Below, in pieces: positions 6,402 to 15,217 of a stretch of DNA of 37,255 nt; the first letter of the stretch is position 1, and each line of letters opens with the position of its first letter. Source of the stretch: Clostridia bacterium (GTDB lineage Bacteria > Bacillota > Clostridia > Christensenellales > Aristaeellaceae); the NCBI GenBank assembly GCA_017541105.1, contig JAFXZS010000014.1:1-37255 (forward strand). The letters are read 5' to 3'. Below the pieces are notes generated by a model. That model saw only the letters and a program-made list of their open reading frames with translations, made no database searches and was not told the DNA's origin. The position numbers and the translations under genes are program-made.

Positions 6402-8189
6402 TTATGCGTTCCCCCGGAACTGGAGCTGGTACAGGTCGTAATAGGCGCCGTGCCTGGCCATCAGTTCCTCGTGTGTTCCCTGCTCGACAATCCGCCCGTC
6501 ATCTACCACGGCAATCTCATCCGCGTTTTTGATGGTGCTCAGCCGATGGGCCACCACCAGCGTTGTCCGGCCGACGCACAGCTCATCCAGCGCGTTCTGA
6601 ATCAGGATTTCCGTCGTATTGTCCAGCGCGCTTGTCGCCTCATCCAGGATCAGGATCGGCGGATTTTTCAGAAAAACCCGTGCGATGCTCAGGCGTTGTT
6701 TCTGTCCGCCGCTCAGCCGGACGCCCCGTTCACCGATCTGCGTATCGTATCCCTTTGGAAGGGACATGATATAATCGTGAATATTCGCGCGCCGGGCTGC
6801 TGCAACGATTTCCTCATCCGTTGCGTCCAGCTTGCCGTAACGGATGTTTTCCCGCATCGTATCGTTGAAGAGATAGATATCCTGCTGTACGATGCCGATA
6901 TTCTTCCGCAGGCTTTCCAGCGTGAATGTGTGGATTTCTTTCCCGTCCAGCAGGATCTGGCCGCTGGCCACATCGTAGAAATGCGGTATCAGATGGCAGA
7001 TCGTCGTTTTTCCTCCGCCGGAGGGGCCTACCAGCGCGAATTTCTTTCCTTTTTCAATATTCAGGTCCACATGCCGCAGGACGCGCTTATCCTCGTCATA
7101 GGCGTAATTTACATCCCGGAACTCAATATGCCCTTCCAGTTCTCCGGCATTCACGGCGCCTGCCTGGTCCCGCTCCGGTTCAGCGTCCATGATGGCGCAG
7201 AACCGCTCAAAGCCGGTAATCCCGTTTTCGAACTGCTCCGTAAAGTTGATCAGGGTCATGACGGGGCCGATGAACATATTTACGGATACGATGAACGCGG
7301 AATAGTCGCCGAAACGGATCTGCCCGTTATACAGAAACAGGCCGCCCGCAATCAGCACCACCACGTTGAAAATATCGGTCACAAACGTGTTCCCGCTGTG
7401 GAAACGGCCCATGGCGCTGTAGGAATCCCTGCGGGCCCGCTTGAACCGCTCATTGCCTTCCTCAAACTTTTCCTGTTCTTTGTCCGCGTTGGTAAAAGCC
7501 TTTGTCACCCGGATGCCGCTGATGCTGCTTTCCAGGCTCGCGTTGATATCCGCCATGGCGGAACGCGTATCCCTGAATGCCTTCCGCATCTTTTTCCGCA
7601 GGGTATAGGAAATAATCACCAGGAAAGGCACGCAGGCAAAGATAATCAGCGTCAGCCAGATATTGATGGAGCTGAGATAAATGAACGACACAATGATGCT
7701 CAGCACGGAAATCACCAGGTTTTCCGGGCCGTGGTGTGCCAGTTCCACGACGTCGAACAGGTCGTTCGTCATCCGGCTCATGATCTTCCCTGTCTCATGG
7801 GTATCATAAAAACTGTAGGGCAGCCGTTCCAGGTGCTCAAACATATCGCTGCGCATACGGGCCTGCATGTATACGCCCATCATATGCCCCTGATACTGAA
7901 TAAAGTAGTTCAGCAGCATCTTTGCGATGTACAGGCATAGCAGCGTCAGGCCCAGAATCACGATCATCCGGTAATTCCGGTCCGGGATCAGGGTGTTCAG
8001 CATGGTCCGGGTAATGATGGGATAGACAATCCCGATCATCGCCACCAGCAGGGATGCACCCATATCCATGCAGAACAGCTTTCTGTGAGGTCTGTAATAG
8101 GCAGTAAAGCGCCTCAGAAGGCTCTGCGTTTCCTTCCGGCTCCGCTTTTCCGATTCCTCCCGCGGCGGCCGGTTTCTTCTCTCCGACAT
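6402..8189 (-). CDS. ABC exporter, fused membrane and ATPase domains (MsbA/BmrA type)
   Basis: 595 residues. A charged N-terminus of about 30 residues is followed by a six-segment type IV exporter membrane domain (about 40-330) and one nucleotide-binding domain. ATPase motifs are complete: Walker A GPSGGGKTT at 388-396, LSGGQKQR, Walker B ILILDEATSALD and the switch His in VVAHRLST. It would work as a homodimer exporting a lipid, drug or glycan carrier from the inner leaflet. It is last in the minus-strand series, 6 bases after the pyruvyl transferase family gene and near wecB, so a role with a surface glycan is possible. Sequence alone cannot separate that from a multidrug exporter. Confidence 0.92.
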   Translation of the reverse strand: MSERRNRPPREESEKRSRKETQSLLRRFTAYYRPHRKLFCMDMGASLLVAMIGIVYPIITRTMLNTLIPDRNYRMIVILGLTLLCLYIAKMLLNYFIQYQGHMMGVYMQARMRSDMFEHLERLPYSFYDTHETGKIMSRMTNDLFDVVELAHHGPENLVISVLSIIVSFIYLSSINIWLTLIIFACVPFLVIISYTLRKKMRKAFRDTRSAMADINASLESSISGIRVTKAFTNADKEQEKFEEGNERFKRARRDSYSAMGRFHSGNTFVTDIFNVVVLIAGGLFLYNGQIRFGDYSAFIVSVNMFIGPVMTLINFTEQFENGITGFERFCAIMDAEPERDQAGAVNAGELEGHIEFRDVNYAYDEDKRVLRHVDLNIEKGKKFALVGPSGGGKTTICHLIPHFYDVASGQILLDGKEIHTFTLESLRKNIGIVQQDIYLFNDTMRENIRYGKLDATDEEIVAAARRANIHDYIMSLPKGYDTQIGERGVRLSGGQKQRLSIARVFLKNPPILILDEATSALDNTTEILIQNALDELCVGRTTLVVAHRLSTIKNADEIAVVDDGRIVEQGTHEELMARHGAYYDLYQLQFRGNA

Positions 8190-8195
8190 GATTTC

Positions 8196-9254
8196 TTACC
8201 CTCCCCCGGCTTCGCTTCCCAGTTTTTTCCTCAGCCATGCCCGGCCTTCCCCGCGCAGCGCATCCACCCCTTTTTCCCGGATGATCCGCTGAAAATGGTC
8301 TACCCGGCTGTTTTTGCTTTCCGGATCCTCCTCCCGGTATCGGCGCATCACTTCCGTCCGGACGTTCAGGATTGTTCCGAACACCAGGCCGTGAAAGCTG
8401 TCCGTACAGAAGCATGCCGCGTTCCGGATCGCTCCGAGAAATGCTTCCGGGCCGATCCCTTCCAGCAGCTCGAAGCCGGAACGGTACCCTTCCGCCGTAA
8501 CAGGAATCTCAAGAATCCGCAGTCCTTCCTCCCGGCTGATCTGCCGGACCTTCTCCCGGTAGGTTTCATTGGTTCCGATAAAATAGCACAGGACATAGGG
8601 GGAACCCTCCGGCCCGGGAGCCGCGATTTCCTCCCATTCTTTCCGGCTCAGCAGGCACACGGGATCCGGCATCACATCCGGGCGCATTCCGGTCATCTGC
8701 TCCATCAGCTTCGCGCCTTCCTCTTCCCGGACGGAAACAGCGGAAAAGCCGCGCATCCACCGTCGGATTTTCCGGATTTTGCCGGCCGGCGGCATCGTCC
8801 GGATCCCAAGGCTCGGGGCGTAAGCAATCTTTTTCGTTTTTTCCGGTGCGAAATTCAGATAATATACCGGATTCAGCCACACCGGATTCCAGATCTGGTC
8901 GCTCCCGCAGACCAGCGCGTCATATCCCATGCTCTGTTCCCGCAGTTCCCGCGCGTTTCGGCATGCGGAAGACATCTTCATCCGCCGTGCGTAGAAAGCC
9001 GGAATGGCAATGCTTTTCTCCTTTGCGCCCTGTTGCCCGGCTTTCACGCTTTTCTTCCGGATGCCTTCCAGAATCAGTTTCGGGCTGTTGCCGCTCAGCA
9101 GCAGGTTCTTGATCTTTTCCTTCCGGTCCGGCTGATAATCCAGATGCTCGCAGTCGAATCCCATGTCCCGGATCGTTCGTTGCAGGGCATAGGCCTGGAG
9201 GGAAGATCCGTAGTTTTCGTTATGCAGAAAGGTAATAACGCCTACGCGAGCCAT
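8196..9254 (-). CDS. Polysaccharide pyruvyl transferase family protein
   Basis: 352 residues from ATG 9254, preferred over a GTG at 9263 because GGAG lies 8 bases before it. The protein opens with VGVITFLHNENYGSSLQAYAL and contains VCGSDQIWNPVW, both typical of the PS_pyruv_trans fold, and ends with a D(S)FHGLVFG-type motif. Family members (CsaB, WcaK, EpsO-like) move pyruvate from PEP onto sugars of wall polymers or exopolysaccharides; many distant members have not been tested. It overlaps or abuts wecB upstream, which makes a UDP-ManNAc precursor. A pyruvylated wall or capsule sugar is therefore plausible but not shown. Confidence 0.85.
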   Translation of the reverse strand: MARVGVITFLHNENYGSSLQAYALQRTIRDMGFDCEHLDYQPDRKEKIKNLLLSGNSPKLILEGIRKKSVKAGQQGAKEKSIAIPAFYARRMKMSSACRNARELREQSMGYDALVCGSDQIWNPVWLNPVYYLNFAPEKTKKIAYAPSLGIRTMPPAGKIRKIRRWMRGFSAVSVREEEGAKLMEQMTGMRPDVMPDPVCLLSRKEWEEIAAPGPEGSPYVLCYFIGTNETYREKVRQISREEGLRILEIPVTAEGYRSGFELLEGIGPEAFLGAIRNAACFCTDSFHGLVFGTILNVRTEVMRRYREEDPESKNSRVDHFQRIIREKGVDALRGEGRAWLRKKLGSEAGGG

Positions 9255-9259
9255 ATGCC

Positions 9260-10366
9260 TCACTCCGTATCCGTTTTTTTGCCTGTCAGGATATCCGCGA
9301 TGCGTTCACAGGCGCGGCCGTCTCCGTAAGGGTTTTCCGCGTGCGCCATGCGCTGGTAGATTTCCGGATTATCCAGCAGGAGCGTAAACTCCCGGACAAT
9401 CGTCTCCTCATCCGTTCCCGTCAGCTTCAGGGTTCCTGCTTCCACGCCCTCCGGGCGTTCCGTGGTATCACGCATCACCAGGACAGGTTTCCCCAGGCTC
9501 GGCGCTTCCTCCTGAATCCCGCCGCTGTCCGTCAGGATCAGGTAACTGCGGGCCATCAGATTATGGCAGTCCAGCACATCCAGCGGTTCGATCAGCCGGA
9601 TCCTGTCACATCCGTTCAACTCTGCCGCTGCGGCTTCCCGCACCTGCGGATTCATGTGGATCGGATACAGCACCTTGACATCGGGATGCGCCTCCGTGAC
9701 CCTGCGGATCGCCCGAAACATGGCATGCATCGGAAGGCCGAGGTTCTCCCGCCGGTGCGCTGTCAGGAGGACAAGCCGGCTTCCCGATGCCCAGTCCAGC
9801 TCCGGATGGGTATAATCCTTCCGCACAGTCGTTTTCAGTGCGTCAATCACGGTATTCCCTGTCACAAAGATATGCTCCGGATTTTTCCCTTCCCGGATGA
9901 GATTGTCCCGGCTCAGCTTTGTTGGCGCGAAATTGTACCTGGCGATGATCGAAACCGCCTGCCGGTTGTATTCCTCCGGATAAGGAGAAAACAGATCGTA
10001 GGTCCGCAATCCGGCTTCCACATGGCCCACCGGAATCTGAAGGTAAAAGCAGCTCAGAGCGGCGGCAAAAGTTGTGCTGGTATCGCCGTGTACCAGAACC
10101 ACATCCGGATGTTCCTTTTCCAGCACTGTGCGCATGCCTTCCAAAACATGGGTGGTAATGTCAAACAAAGTCTGCCGTTCTTTCATAATCGCCAGGTCAT
10201 AATCCGGCTGTACGTCAAAAGCGTCCAGCACCTGCCGGAGCATATCCCGGTGCTGCCCTGTCACGCAGACCAGCGTTTCGGTTCCTTCCCGCTGTTTCAG
10301 TTCCTTTACCAGCGGGCACATTTTGATGGCTTCCGGCCGGGTGCCGAAAACGAGCATGATCTTCAT
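9260..10366 (-). CDS. wecB: UDP-N-acetylglucosamine 2-epimerase (non-hydrolysing)
   Basis: 368 residues, the normal size for WecB/MnaA. The N-terminus has GTRPEAIKMCPL. Further on are the HGDTSTTFA and GHVEAGLRT stretches, LTAHRRENLG, and a C-terminal TDSGGIQEEAPSLGKPVLVMR UDP-binding segment. It interconverts UDP-GlcNAc and UDP-ManNAc in the cytoplasm, supplying ManNAc for wall teichoic acid linkage units or capsule. The stop overlaps the upstream GTG of the pyruvyl transferase family gene. It is 84 bases downstream of topB; that gap contains the palindrome at 10416-10434. Confidence 0.95.
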   Translation of the reverse strand: MKIMLVFGTRPEAIKMCPLVKELKQREGTETLVCVTGQHRDMLRQVLDAFDVQPDYDLAIMKERQTLFDITTHVLEGMRTVLEKEHPDVVLVHGDTSTTFAAALSCFYLQIPVGHVEAGLRTYDLFSPYPEEYNRQAVSIIARYNFAPTKLSRDNLIREGKNPEHIFVTGNTVIDALKTTVRKDYTHPELDWASGSRLVLLTAHRRENLGLPMHAMFRAIRRVTEAHPDVKVLYPIHMNPQVREAAAAELNGCDRIRLIEPLDVLDCHNLMARSYLILTDSGGIQEEAPSLGKPVLVMRDTTERPEGVEAGTLKLTGTDEETIVREFTLLLDNPEIYQRMAHAENPYGDGRACERIADILTGKKTDTE

Positions 10367-10415
10367 GGTCTTCCTGTCTCCTCATGCATTCTCTCAGAAT
10401 TTCACCGGAACGCAT

Positions 10416-10434
10416 CCGGTGTGTGGCACACCGG
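10416..10434 (-). repeat. Hairpin between topB and wecB
   Basis: Perfect 8-bp arms (CCGGTGTG / CACACCGG) with a 3-base loop lie in the 84-base gap, without a T-run on either strand. It may be an mRNA processing or stability element, or an operator. It is not a convincing terminator. Confidence 0.4.
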
Positions 10435-10450
10435 AGCGGAATCAGGCATA

Positions 10451-12628
10451 TCAGCCCCTGCCGGTTTTCTTTTCGTAAATCAGGGATCTGCTCACGCTGG
10501 GCGTTTCGCTTCCGTTTGGATAGAAGAGAATTTCCCCCTCGCGGATCATCAGGATGCCGGTAGATCCCTTCAGTTGCTTTTTCTCAAGCAGTAACGTCAT
10601 AATCTTCGTCGTCAGCGCGGGTCCGCCTCCCCGCTGCAGGCAATCCTTCCAGATTGTGCATTTGCACCCCGATTCCGTGCATCCGAAAGCCAGCGCGGTT
10701 TCTCGCACTTTGCCCTTTCCGCACAACGGGCAGACCGTACCCTCCAGAACCGCGGAAGGGACGGATTTCTTTCCTTTTCCACGCCCGCGCCGGACATCCT
10801 CCGGAAAGTTCAGCGGCTTCGCCCGGTCCCGTGCATAATCCACCAGGAAGCTGCTCATCTTCCGGATTCCGTCCATAAAGCGCTCCGGATCCTGTTTCCC
10901 GTCCGTGATCTCATGCAGTGCCAGTTCCCAGCGGCCGGTCATTTCCGGGCTGGCAATCTCCTGGGGCATAACGTCAATCAGCATAACGCCTTTTTCCGTT
11001 GCGTTCAGCGTTTTCCCGCGCCGGGCTGCATATCCCACCTTCAGCAGCCGCTCGATGATTGCCGCCCGGGTGGCCGGCGTCCCGATCCCGCTTCCCTTCA
11101 TCTGCCGGACCAGTTCCTCATCGTCCAGGTCCTTGCCGGCAGTCTCCATGGCGGCCAGCAGGCTGGCATCCGTATGCGGCGCCGGCGGTTTGGTCTGGTC
11201 TTCCCGGATGACGGTATCCCGCACCGTCCGCCGTTCACCGGCCTGCAGCGCCGGCAGCTGCCCCTGTTCCTCCTCTTCCGGAGAGGATGTCTTTTTCGGC
11301 TTCGGCGGTTTCTCCATCGGCGGCACATCATGCCATCCGTTATTCACGACAACACGCCCGTTGGTCCGGAAAGTGCGGTCTCCGACCGCTGTCACAATCC
11401 GGGTGGCATCATAGTCACAGGCCGGATGGAAGGCTGCCAGCATCCGCCGGGCCACCAGGTCGTACAGTTTTCGCTCATCCTCCGTAAAGCGGCTCATATC
11501 CGCCTTCTTTGCGGTCGGCAGAATGGCATGGTGATCCGTCACCTTGGACGCGTCGATTGTTCTCCGGGTAACCGGCAGTTTCCCGCCGGGCAGCGCGCCT
11601 GGCACAAACGACTGGTATGCCTCCGGCAGCAGTTTCATTGTCTGAACCACCCGGGGGATCATATCCGGCGGCAAATACCTGCTGTCCGTCCGCGGATAGG
11701 TCAGTGCTTTGTGTGTTTCGTATAGGCTCTGTGCTGTTTTCAGGGTTTTGTCCGCTGTGAAACCCAGCAGCCTGTTCGCATCCCGCTGCAGGCTGGTCAG
11801 ATCGTAAAGCTGCGGCGGAAGCTCATGCTTCCGCACCGTCTCCGCCTGTGTCACCCGGCCTTCCCTGCCCATGACCTCCGCGGCCGCTGCCTCCGCGTCC
11901 TGCCTTGTTTTCAGGTGCGTATCCGGATCCAGTTTGTCGGAGAACAGAATGCCCCGGTAATCGCCGAAATCCGCCGTCAGCGTACAGTATCCTTCCGGTC
12001 TGAATTCCTCGATTTCCTTTTTTCTTTTGACCAGGATGGCCAGCGTCGGCGTCTGGACCCGGCCCACACTCAGCAGTGTATTGTATTTCAGCGTAAACGC
12101 TCGGCTGGCATTCATGCCCACCAGCCAGTCCGCCCTGCTGCGGCACCGGGCGCTTTCATACAGGCCGTCGTAATCCCCGCCCGGGCGGATTGCCTGAAAG
12201 CCCTCGCGGATCGCTTCATCCGTCATCGAGGAGATCCATAACCGGTCAAAGGGTTTTCTGCATCCTGCCTTCTCATAGATATAACGAAAAATCAGTTCGC
12301 CTTCCCGTCCGGCATCCGTGGCGCAGATCAGGGAATCCGTTTCCCTGTCGTTCATCAGTTTTTTTATCTTTGAGAACTGGGACCGTGTGGCGGAGATGAC
12401 TTTCAGCGGAATCTCCTGCGGCAGAATCGGCAGCGTTGCAAAGGACCACTTTTTGTACTGTGGGTCCATCTCGTCCGGCTCCGCCAGCGTGACCAGGTGG
12501 CCGATCGCCCAGGTCACGATATACCGTTCGCCGATCAGGCATCCGTCTCCCGAAGTCCTGCATCCGATGACCCGGGCGATATCCCGCCCGACGCTGGGCT
12601 TTTCGGCCACAACCACGATCTTTCCCAT
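10451..12628 (-). CDS. topB: DNA topoisomerase III
   Basis: 725 residues, the length of Bacillota TopB. It has the TOPRIM domain at the N-terminus (KIVVVAEKPSVGRDIA; the DAGREGE metal motif at about 105-111), the decatenation-type core, and catalytic Tyr311 in LTYPRTDSRYLP. A single C-terminal zinc-ribbon-like segment (CPLCGKGKVRE and further cysteines near 655-680) follows. It relaxes and decatenates single-stranded regions during replication and recombination. The ATG has AGGAGG upstream. It lies 40 bases downstream of the FeoB-associated gene and looks co-transcribed with it. Chromosomal TopB and mobile-element TopB are similar; nothing here suggests a mobile element. Confidence 0.95.
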   Translation of the reverse strand: MGKIVVVAEKPSVGRDIARVIGCRTSGDGCLIGERYIVTWAIGHLVTLAEPDEMDPQYKKWSFATLPILPQEIPLKVISATRSQFSKIKKLMNDRETDSLICATDAGREGELIFRYIYEKAGCRKPFDRLWISSMTDEAIREGFQAIRPGGDYDGLYESARCRSRADWLVGMNASRAFTLKYNTLLSVGRVQTPTLAILVKRKKEIEEFRPEGYCTLTADFGDYRGILFSDKLDPDTHLKTRQDAEAAAAEVMGREGRVTQAETVRKHELPPQLYDLTSLQRDANRLLGFTADKTLKTAQSLYETHKALTYPRTDSRYLPPDMIPRVVQTMKLLPEAYQSFVPGALPGGKLPVTRRTIDASKVTDHHAILPTAKKADMSRFTEDERKLYDLVARRMLAAFHPACDYDATRIVTAVGDRTFRTNGRVVVNNGWHDVPPMEKPPKPKKTSSPEEEEQGQLPALQAGERRTVRDTVIREDQTKPPAPHTDASLLAAMETAGKDLDDEELVRQMKGSGIGTPATRAAIIERLLKVGYAARRGKTLNATEKGVMLIDVMPQEIASPEMTGRWELALHEITDGKQDPERFMDGIRKMSSFLVDYARDRAKPLNFPEDVRRGRGKGKKSVPSAVLEGTVCPLCGKGKVRETALAFGCTESGCKCTIWKDCLQRGGGPALTTKIMTLLLEKKQLKGSTGILMIREGEILFYPNGSETPSVSRSLIYEKKTGRG

Positions 12629-12668
12629 CGCGCGCCTCCTGTCTGTGCGCCATCATCATATCAGATTT

Positions 12669-12833
12669 TCAGCCTTTTGTCTCCTTTTCCTGCTTTCTCT
12701 TTTTGCAGTCGGCGGCGCAGCCGCCGCAGCCGCAGGAACACCCTCCGCTGTTGTTTTTCCGGCGCAGCGTACGGATAGCCAGGACAGCCAGCCCCGCGAC
12801 GGCGGCAAGAATCAGGATATCCCAGAAATTCAT
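12669..12833 (-). CDS. FeoB-associated Cys-rich membrane protein
   Basis: 54 residues, read directly from the sequence. It begins MNFWDILILAAVAGLAVLAI (one membrane helix), continues with a basic stop-transfer (RTLRRK), then a cysteine cluster (GGCSCGCGGCAADC) and a lysine-rich tail. This is the layout of the short FeoB-associated protein family (FeoB_associated) found after feoB in Bacillota, thought to help iron uptake, perhaps as a metal-binding partner of FeoB. It starts 4 bases after the FeoAB stop, with the SD inside the end of feoB. The five Cys and few other residues fit an Fe(II) or Fe-S site; that part is inference. Confidence 0.9.
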   Translation of the reverse strand: MNFWDILILAAVAGLAVLAIRTLRRKNNSGGCSCGCGGCAADCKKRKQEKETKG

Positions 12834-12837
12834 CCGA

Positions 12838-15189
12838 TCACCCCGCTCCGAACAGCATGCCGATCAGCCGCACACACAGCGCCGCAATCCAGGCGATACC
12901 GCATTGCCAGAGCACGGTGAACAGCGCCCAGCCCCGGCCCATCTCCCGCCGGATGGACGCGACCGCCGCGACACAGGGCGTGTACAGCAGGCAGAACACC
13001 AGCATGGAAGACGCTGCAAGGGAACTGACCTGTGCCGTCAGCCCGGCTTCGTTCACGAACAGCACGCCCATCACGGAAACCACGCTCTCCTTCGCCATGA
13101 ATCCGCTGACCAGGGACGTCACCATCCGCCAGTCCCCCAGGCCCAGCGGAGCAAAGATGGGAGCGATCGCTCCGGAAATGACCGCAAGCATACTGTCGTG
13201 CGAATTTTCCACCAGGTTCAGGTGGAAATTGAAGCTCTTCAGGAACCACACCACGATGGTTGCGATCAGAATCACCGTAAACGCCCGCTGCAGGAAATCC
13301 TTGGCCTTTTCCCACATCAGCAGCATGACGTTCCGCGGGCTCGGAATCCGGTAATTCGGCAGCTCCATGACAAAGGGAACGGCATTCCCCTTAAACAGGG
13401 TCTTTTTGTAAAACAGCGCCGCCAGAATCCCCATCACAATCCCGAACAGATACAGTCCTGTGATAATCAGCCAGCTGTACCGCGGGAAAAACGCCGCCAC
13501 GAAAAAACTGTAGATCGGCAGCTTGGCCGTGCAGGACATAAAGGGCGTCAGCAGGATCGTCATCTTCCTGTCCCGGTCGCTGGGCAGTGTCCGGGTGGAC
13601 ATCACCGCCGGCACCGTACAGCCGAACCCGATCAGCATCGGCACGATGCTCCGGCCGCTCAGGCCGATCCTCCGCAGCAGCTTATCCATGACAAACGCCA
13701 CCCGCGCGATGTATCCGCTGTCCTCCAGCAGCGACAGGAAGAAGAACAGAATCACAATCAGCGGCAGGAAGCTCAGCACGCTGCCCACCCCTTCGAAGAT
13801 CCCGCCCAGTACCAGGCTCTGGATCACTTCATTTACATGCACCGCTTCCATTGCCCGCGCAGTCAGTTCTGCCAGAGATTCAATCCCCGAGGAAAGCAGG
13901 TCCTGCAGTTTCGGGCCGATCAGGAAAAACGTCAGGAAAAAGACAAGTGCCATGATTCCGATGAACAGCGGAATCGCGGTATACTTGCCGGTCAGTACCC
14001 GGTCGATCTTTCTGCTTCGGGCATGCTCCCGGCTTTCCCGCGGGCGGATCAGGCATTGTTCACATACGCGTTCAATATAATCGAACCGCATGTCCGCGAT
14101 GGCGGCGCTGGCATCCAGCCCCCGCTCCTTTTCCATCTGCAGCACAATGTGTTCCAACATTTCCTTCTCGTTTTCATCCAGCTCCAGCAGGGAGGCAATC
14201 TGCGCGTCTCCCTCTATCAGCTTGGCCGAGGCAAACTCCACGGGAATCCCGTTCCGTTCCGCGTGATCTTCAATCAGGTGGCTCACTGCGTGCAGCGCCC
14301 GGTGCATGGAACCCTCATGATCCTCCGGGCTGCAGAAATCCTGCTCCAGCGGCTTTTCCTGATACTTTGCGATGTGGATCGCGTGGCGGACAAGCTCATC
14401 CACGCCCTCGTTTTTTGCCGCGGAAATCGGCACCACCGGGACGCCGAGCATCGCCTCCATTGCGTTAAGATCCACCGTGCCGCCGTTTCCCCGCAGCTCA
14501 TCCATCATGTTCAGCGCGACAACCATCGGGATTTCCATCTTCAGCAGCTGCATCGTCAGATACAGGTTACGCTCCAGGTTCGTGGCATCCACGATATTGA
14601 TGATGGCCTTTGGCTTCTGCTTCAGGACAAAGTCCCGGGAAACGAGTTCCTCGCTGGAATAGGGAGACATGGAATAAATACCGGGCAGATCCGTGATGGA
14701 TGTATCCGCATGCCCGCGGATTGCGCCGTCCTTCCGGTCCACTGTTACGCCGGGAAAATTTCCGACGTGCTGGTTGGAGCCCGTCAGCTGGTTAAAAAGC
14801 GTCGTTTTCCCGCTGTTCTGGTTTCCGACCAGCGCAAAGGTCAGGATCGTTCCCTCCGGCAGCGGGTCCCCCGTTCCCTTTGGGTGAAAGATTCCTTCTT
14901 CACCCAGGCCGGGATGGTGGATTTTTTTCCGGTTCTCCCGATCCTTCCGGGTCTGTTCCGCCGCTTCCACCGGCGTGATACGGATCTTCCCCGCGTCCTC
15001 CAGGCGCAGCGTCAGTTCATAGCCGCGGATCATCAGCTCCATCGGATCCCCCATCGGAGCCAGCTTGACCATCGTGACGTCCACTCCGGGAATCAGCCCC
15101 ATATCCAGAAAATGCTGCCGCAGGGCGCCTTCCCCGCCGACTTCCTCAATCCGCGCGGTCTTTCCGGGCTTCAGCTCATTCAGTTGCAA
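12838..15189 (-). CDS. feoB: Ferrous iron transporter, FeoA-FeoB fusion
   Basis: 784 residues from TTG 15189, chosen because GGGGAGG lies 8 bases upstream and the FeoA SH3-like domain starts at once (LQLNELKPGKTARIEEV). Residues 1-74 are FeoA. A linker (75-115) leads into the FeoB G domain: GNQNSGKT at 122-129, the GNFPGVTVD switch, DLPG at 167-170 and an NMMD guanine motif. A helical GDI-like region follows, then the membrane core with two gate repeats and conserved Cys such as GFGCTVP. The C-terminus ends in several helices. It imports Fe(II) across the cytoplasmic membrane, powered or gated by GTP. The open frame runs upstream to 15291, but that part overlaps the HD-GYP gene. No Fur or DtxR box is evident, since the gene follows 28 bases after its neighbour. 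Confidence 0.95.
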   Translation of the reverse strand: MQLNELKPGKTARIEEVGGEGALRQHFLDMGLIPGVDVTMVKLAPMGDPMELMIRGYELTLRLEDAGKIRITPVEAAEQTRKDRENRKKIHHPGLGEEGIFHPKGTGDPLPEGTILTFALVGNQNSGKTTLFNQLTGSNQHVGNFPGVTVDRKDGAIRGHADTSITDLPGIYSMSPYSSEELVSRDFVLKQKPKAIINIVDATNLERNLYLTMQLLKMEIPMVVALNMMDELRGNGGTVDLNAMEAMLGVPVVPISAAKNEGVDELVRHAIHIAKYQEKPLEQDFCSPEDHEGSMHRALHAVSHLIEDHAERNGIPVEFASAKLIEGDAQIASLLELDENEKEMLEHIVLQMEKERGLDASAAIADMRFDYIERVCEQCLIRPRESREHARSRKIDRVLTGKYTAIPLFIGIMALVFFLTFFLIGPKLQDLLSSGIESLAELTARAMEAVHVNEVIQSLVLGGIFEGVGSVLSFLPLIVILFFFLSLLEDSGYIARVAFVMDKLLRRIGLSGRSIVPMLIGFGCTVPAVMSTRTLPSDRDRKMTILLTPFMSCTAKLPIYSFFVAAFFPRYSWLIITGLYLFGIVMGILAALFYKKTLFKGNAVPFVMELPNYRIPSPRNVMLLMWEKAKDFLQRAFTVILIATIVVWFLKSFNFHLNLVENSHDSMLAVISGAIAPIFAPLGLGDWRMVTSLVSGFMAKESVVSVMGVLFVNEAGLTAQVSSLAASSMLVFCLLYTPCVAAVASIRREMGRGWALFTVLWQCGIAWIAALCVRLIGMLFGAG

Positions 15190-15217
15190 GGTGATTGCCT
15201 CCCCATGTCCGGTGTTC

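Noticed and set aside
6342-7940. 532-residue plus-strand frame opposite the ABC exporter
   Set aside because: Shadow frame. The minus-strand exporter has all ATPase motifs, and the frame starts inside the rpmB terminator region.
10416-10434. Terminator between topB and wecB
   Set aside because: The stem is strong but no T-run follows on either strand, so only a hairpin is reported.
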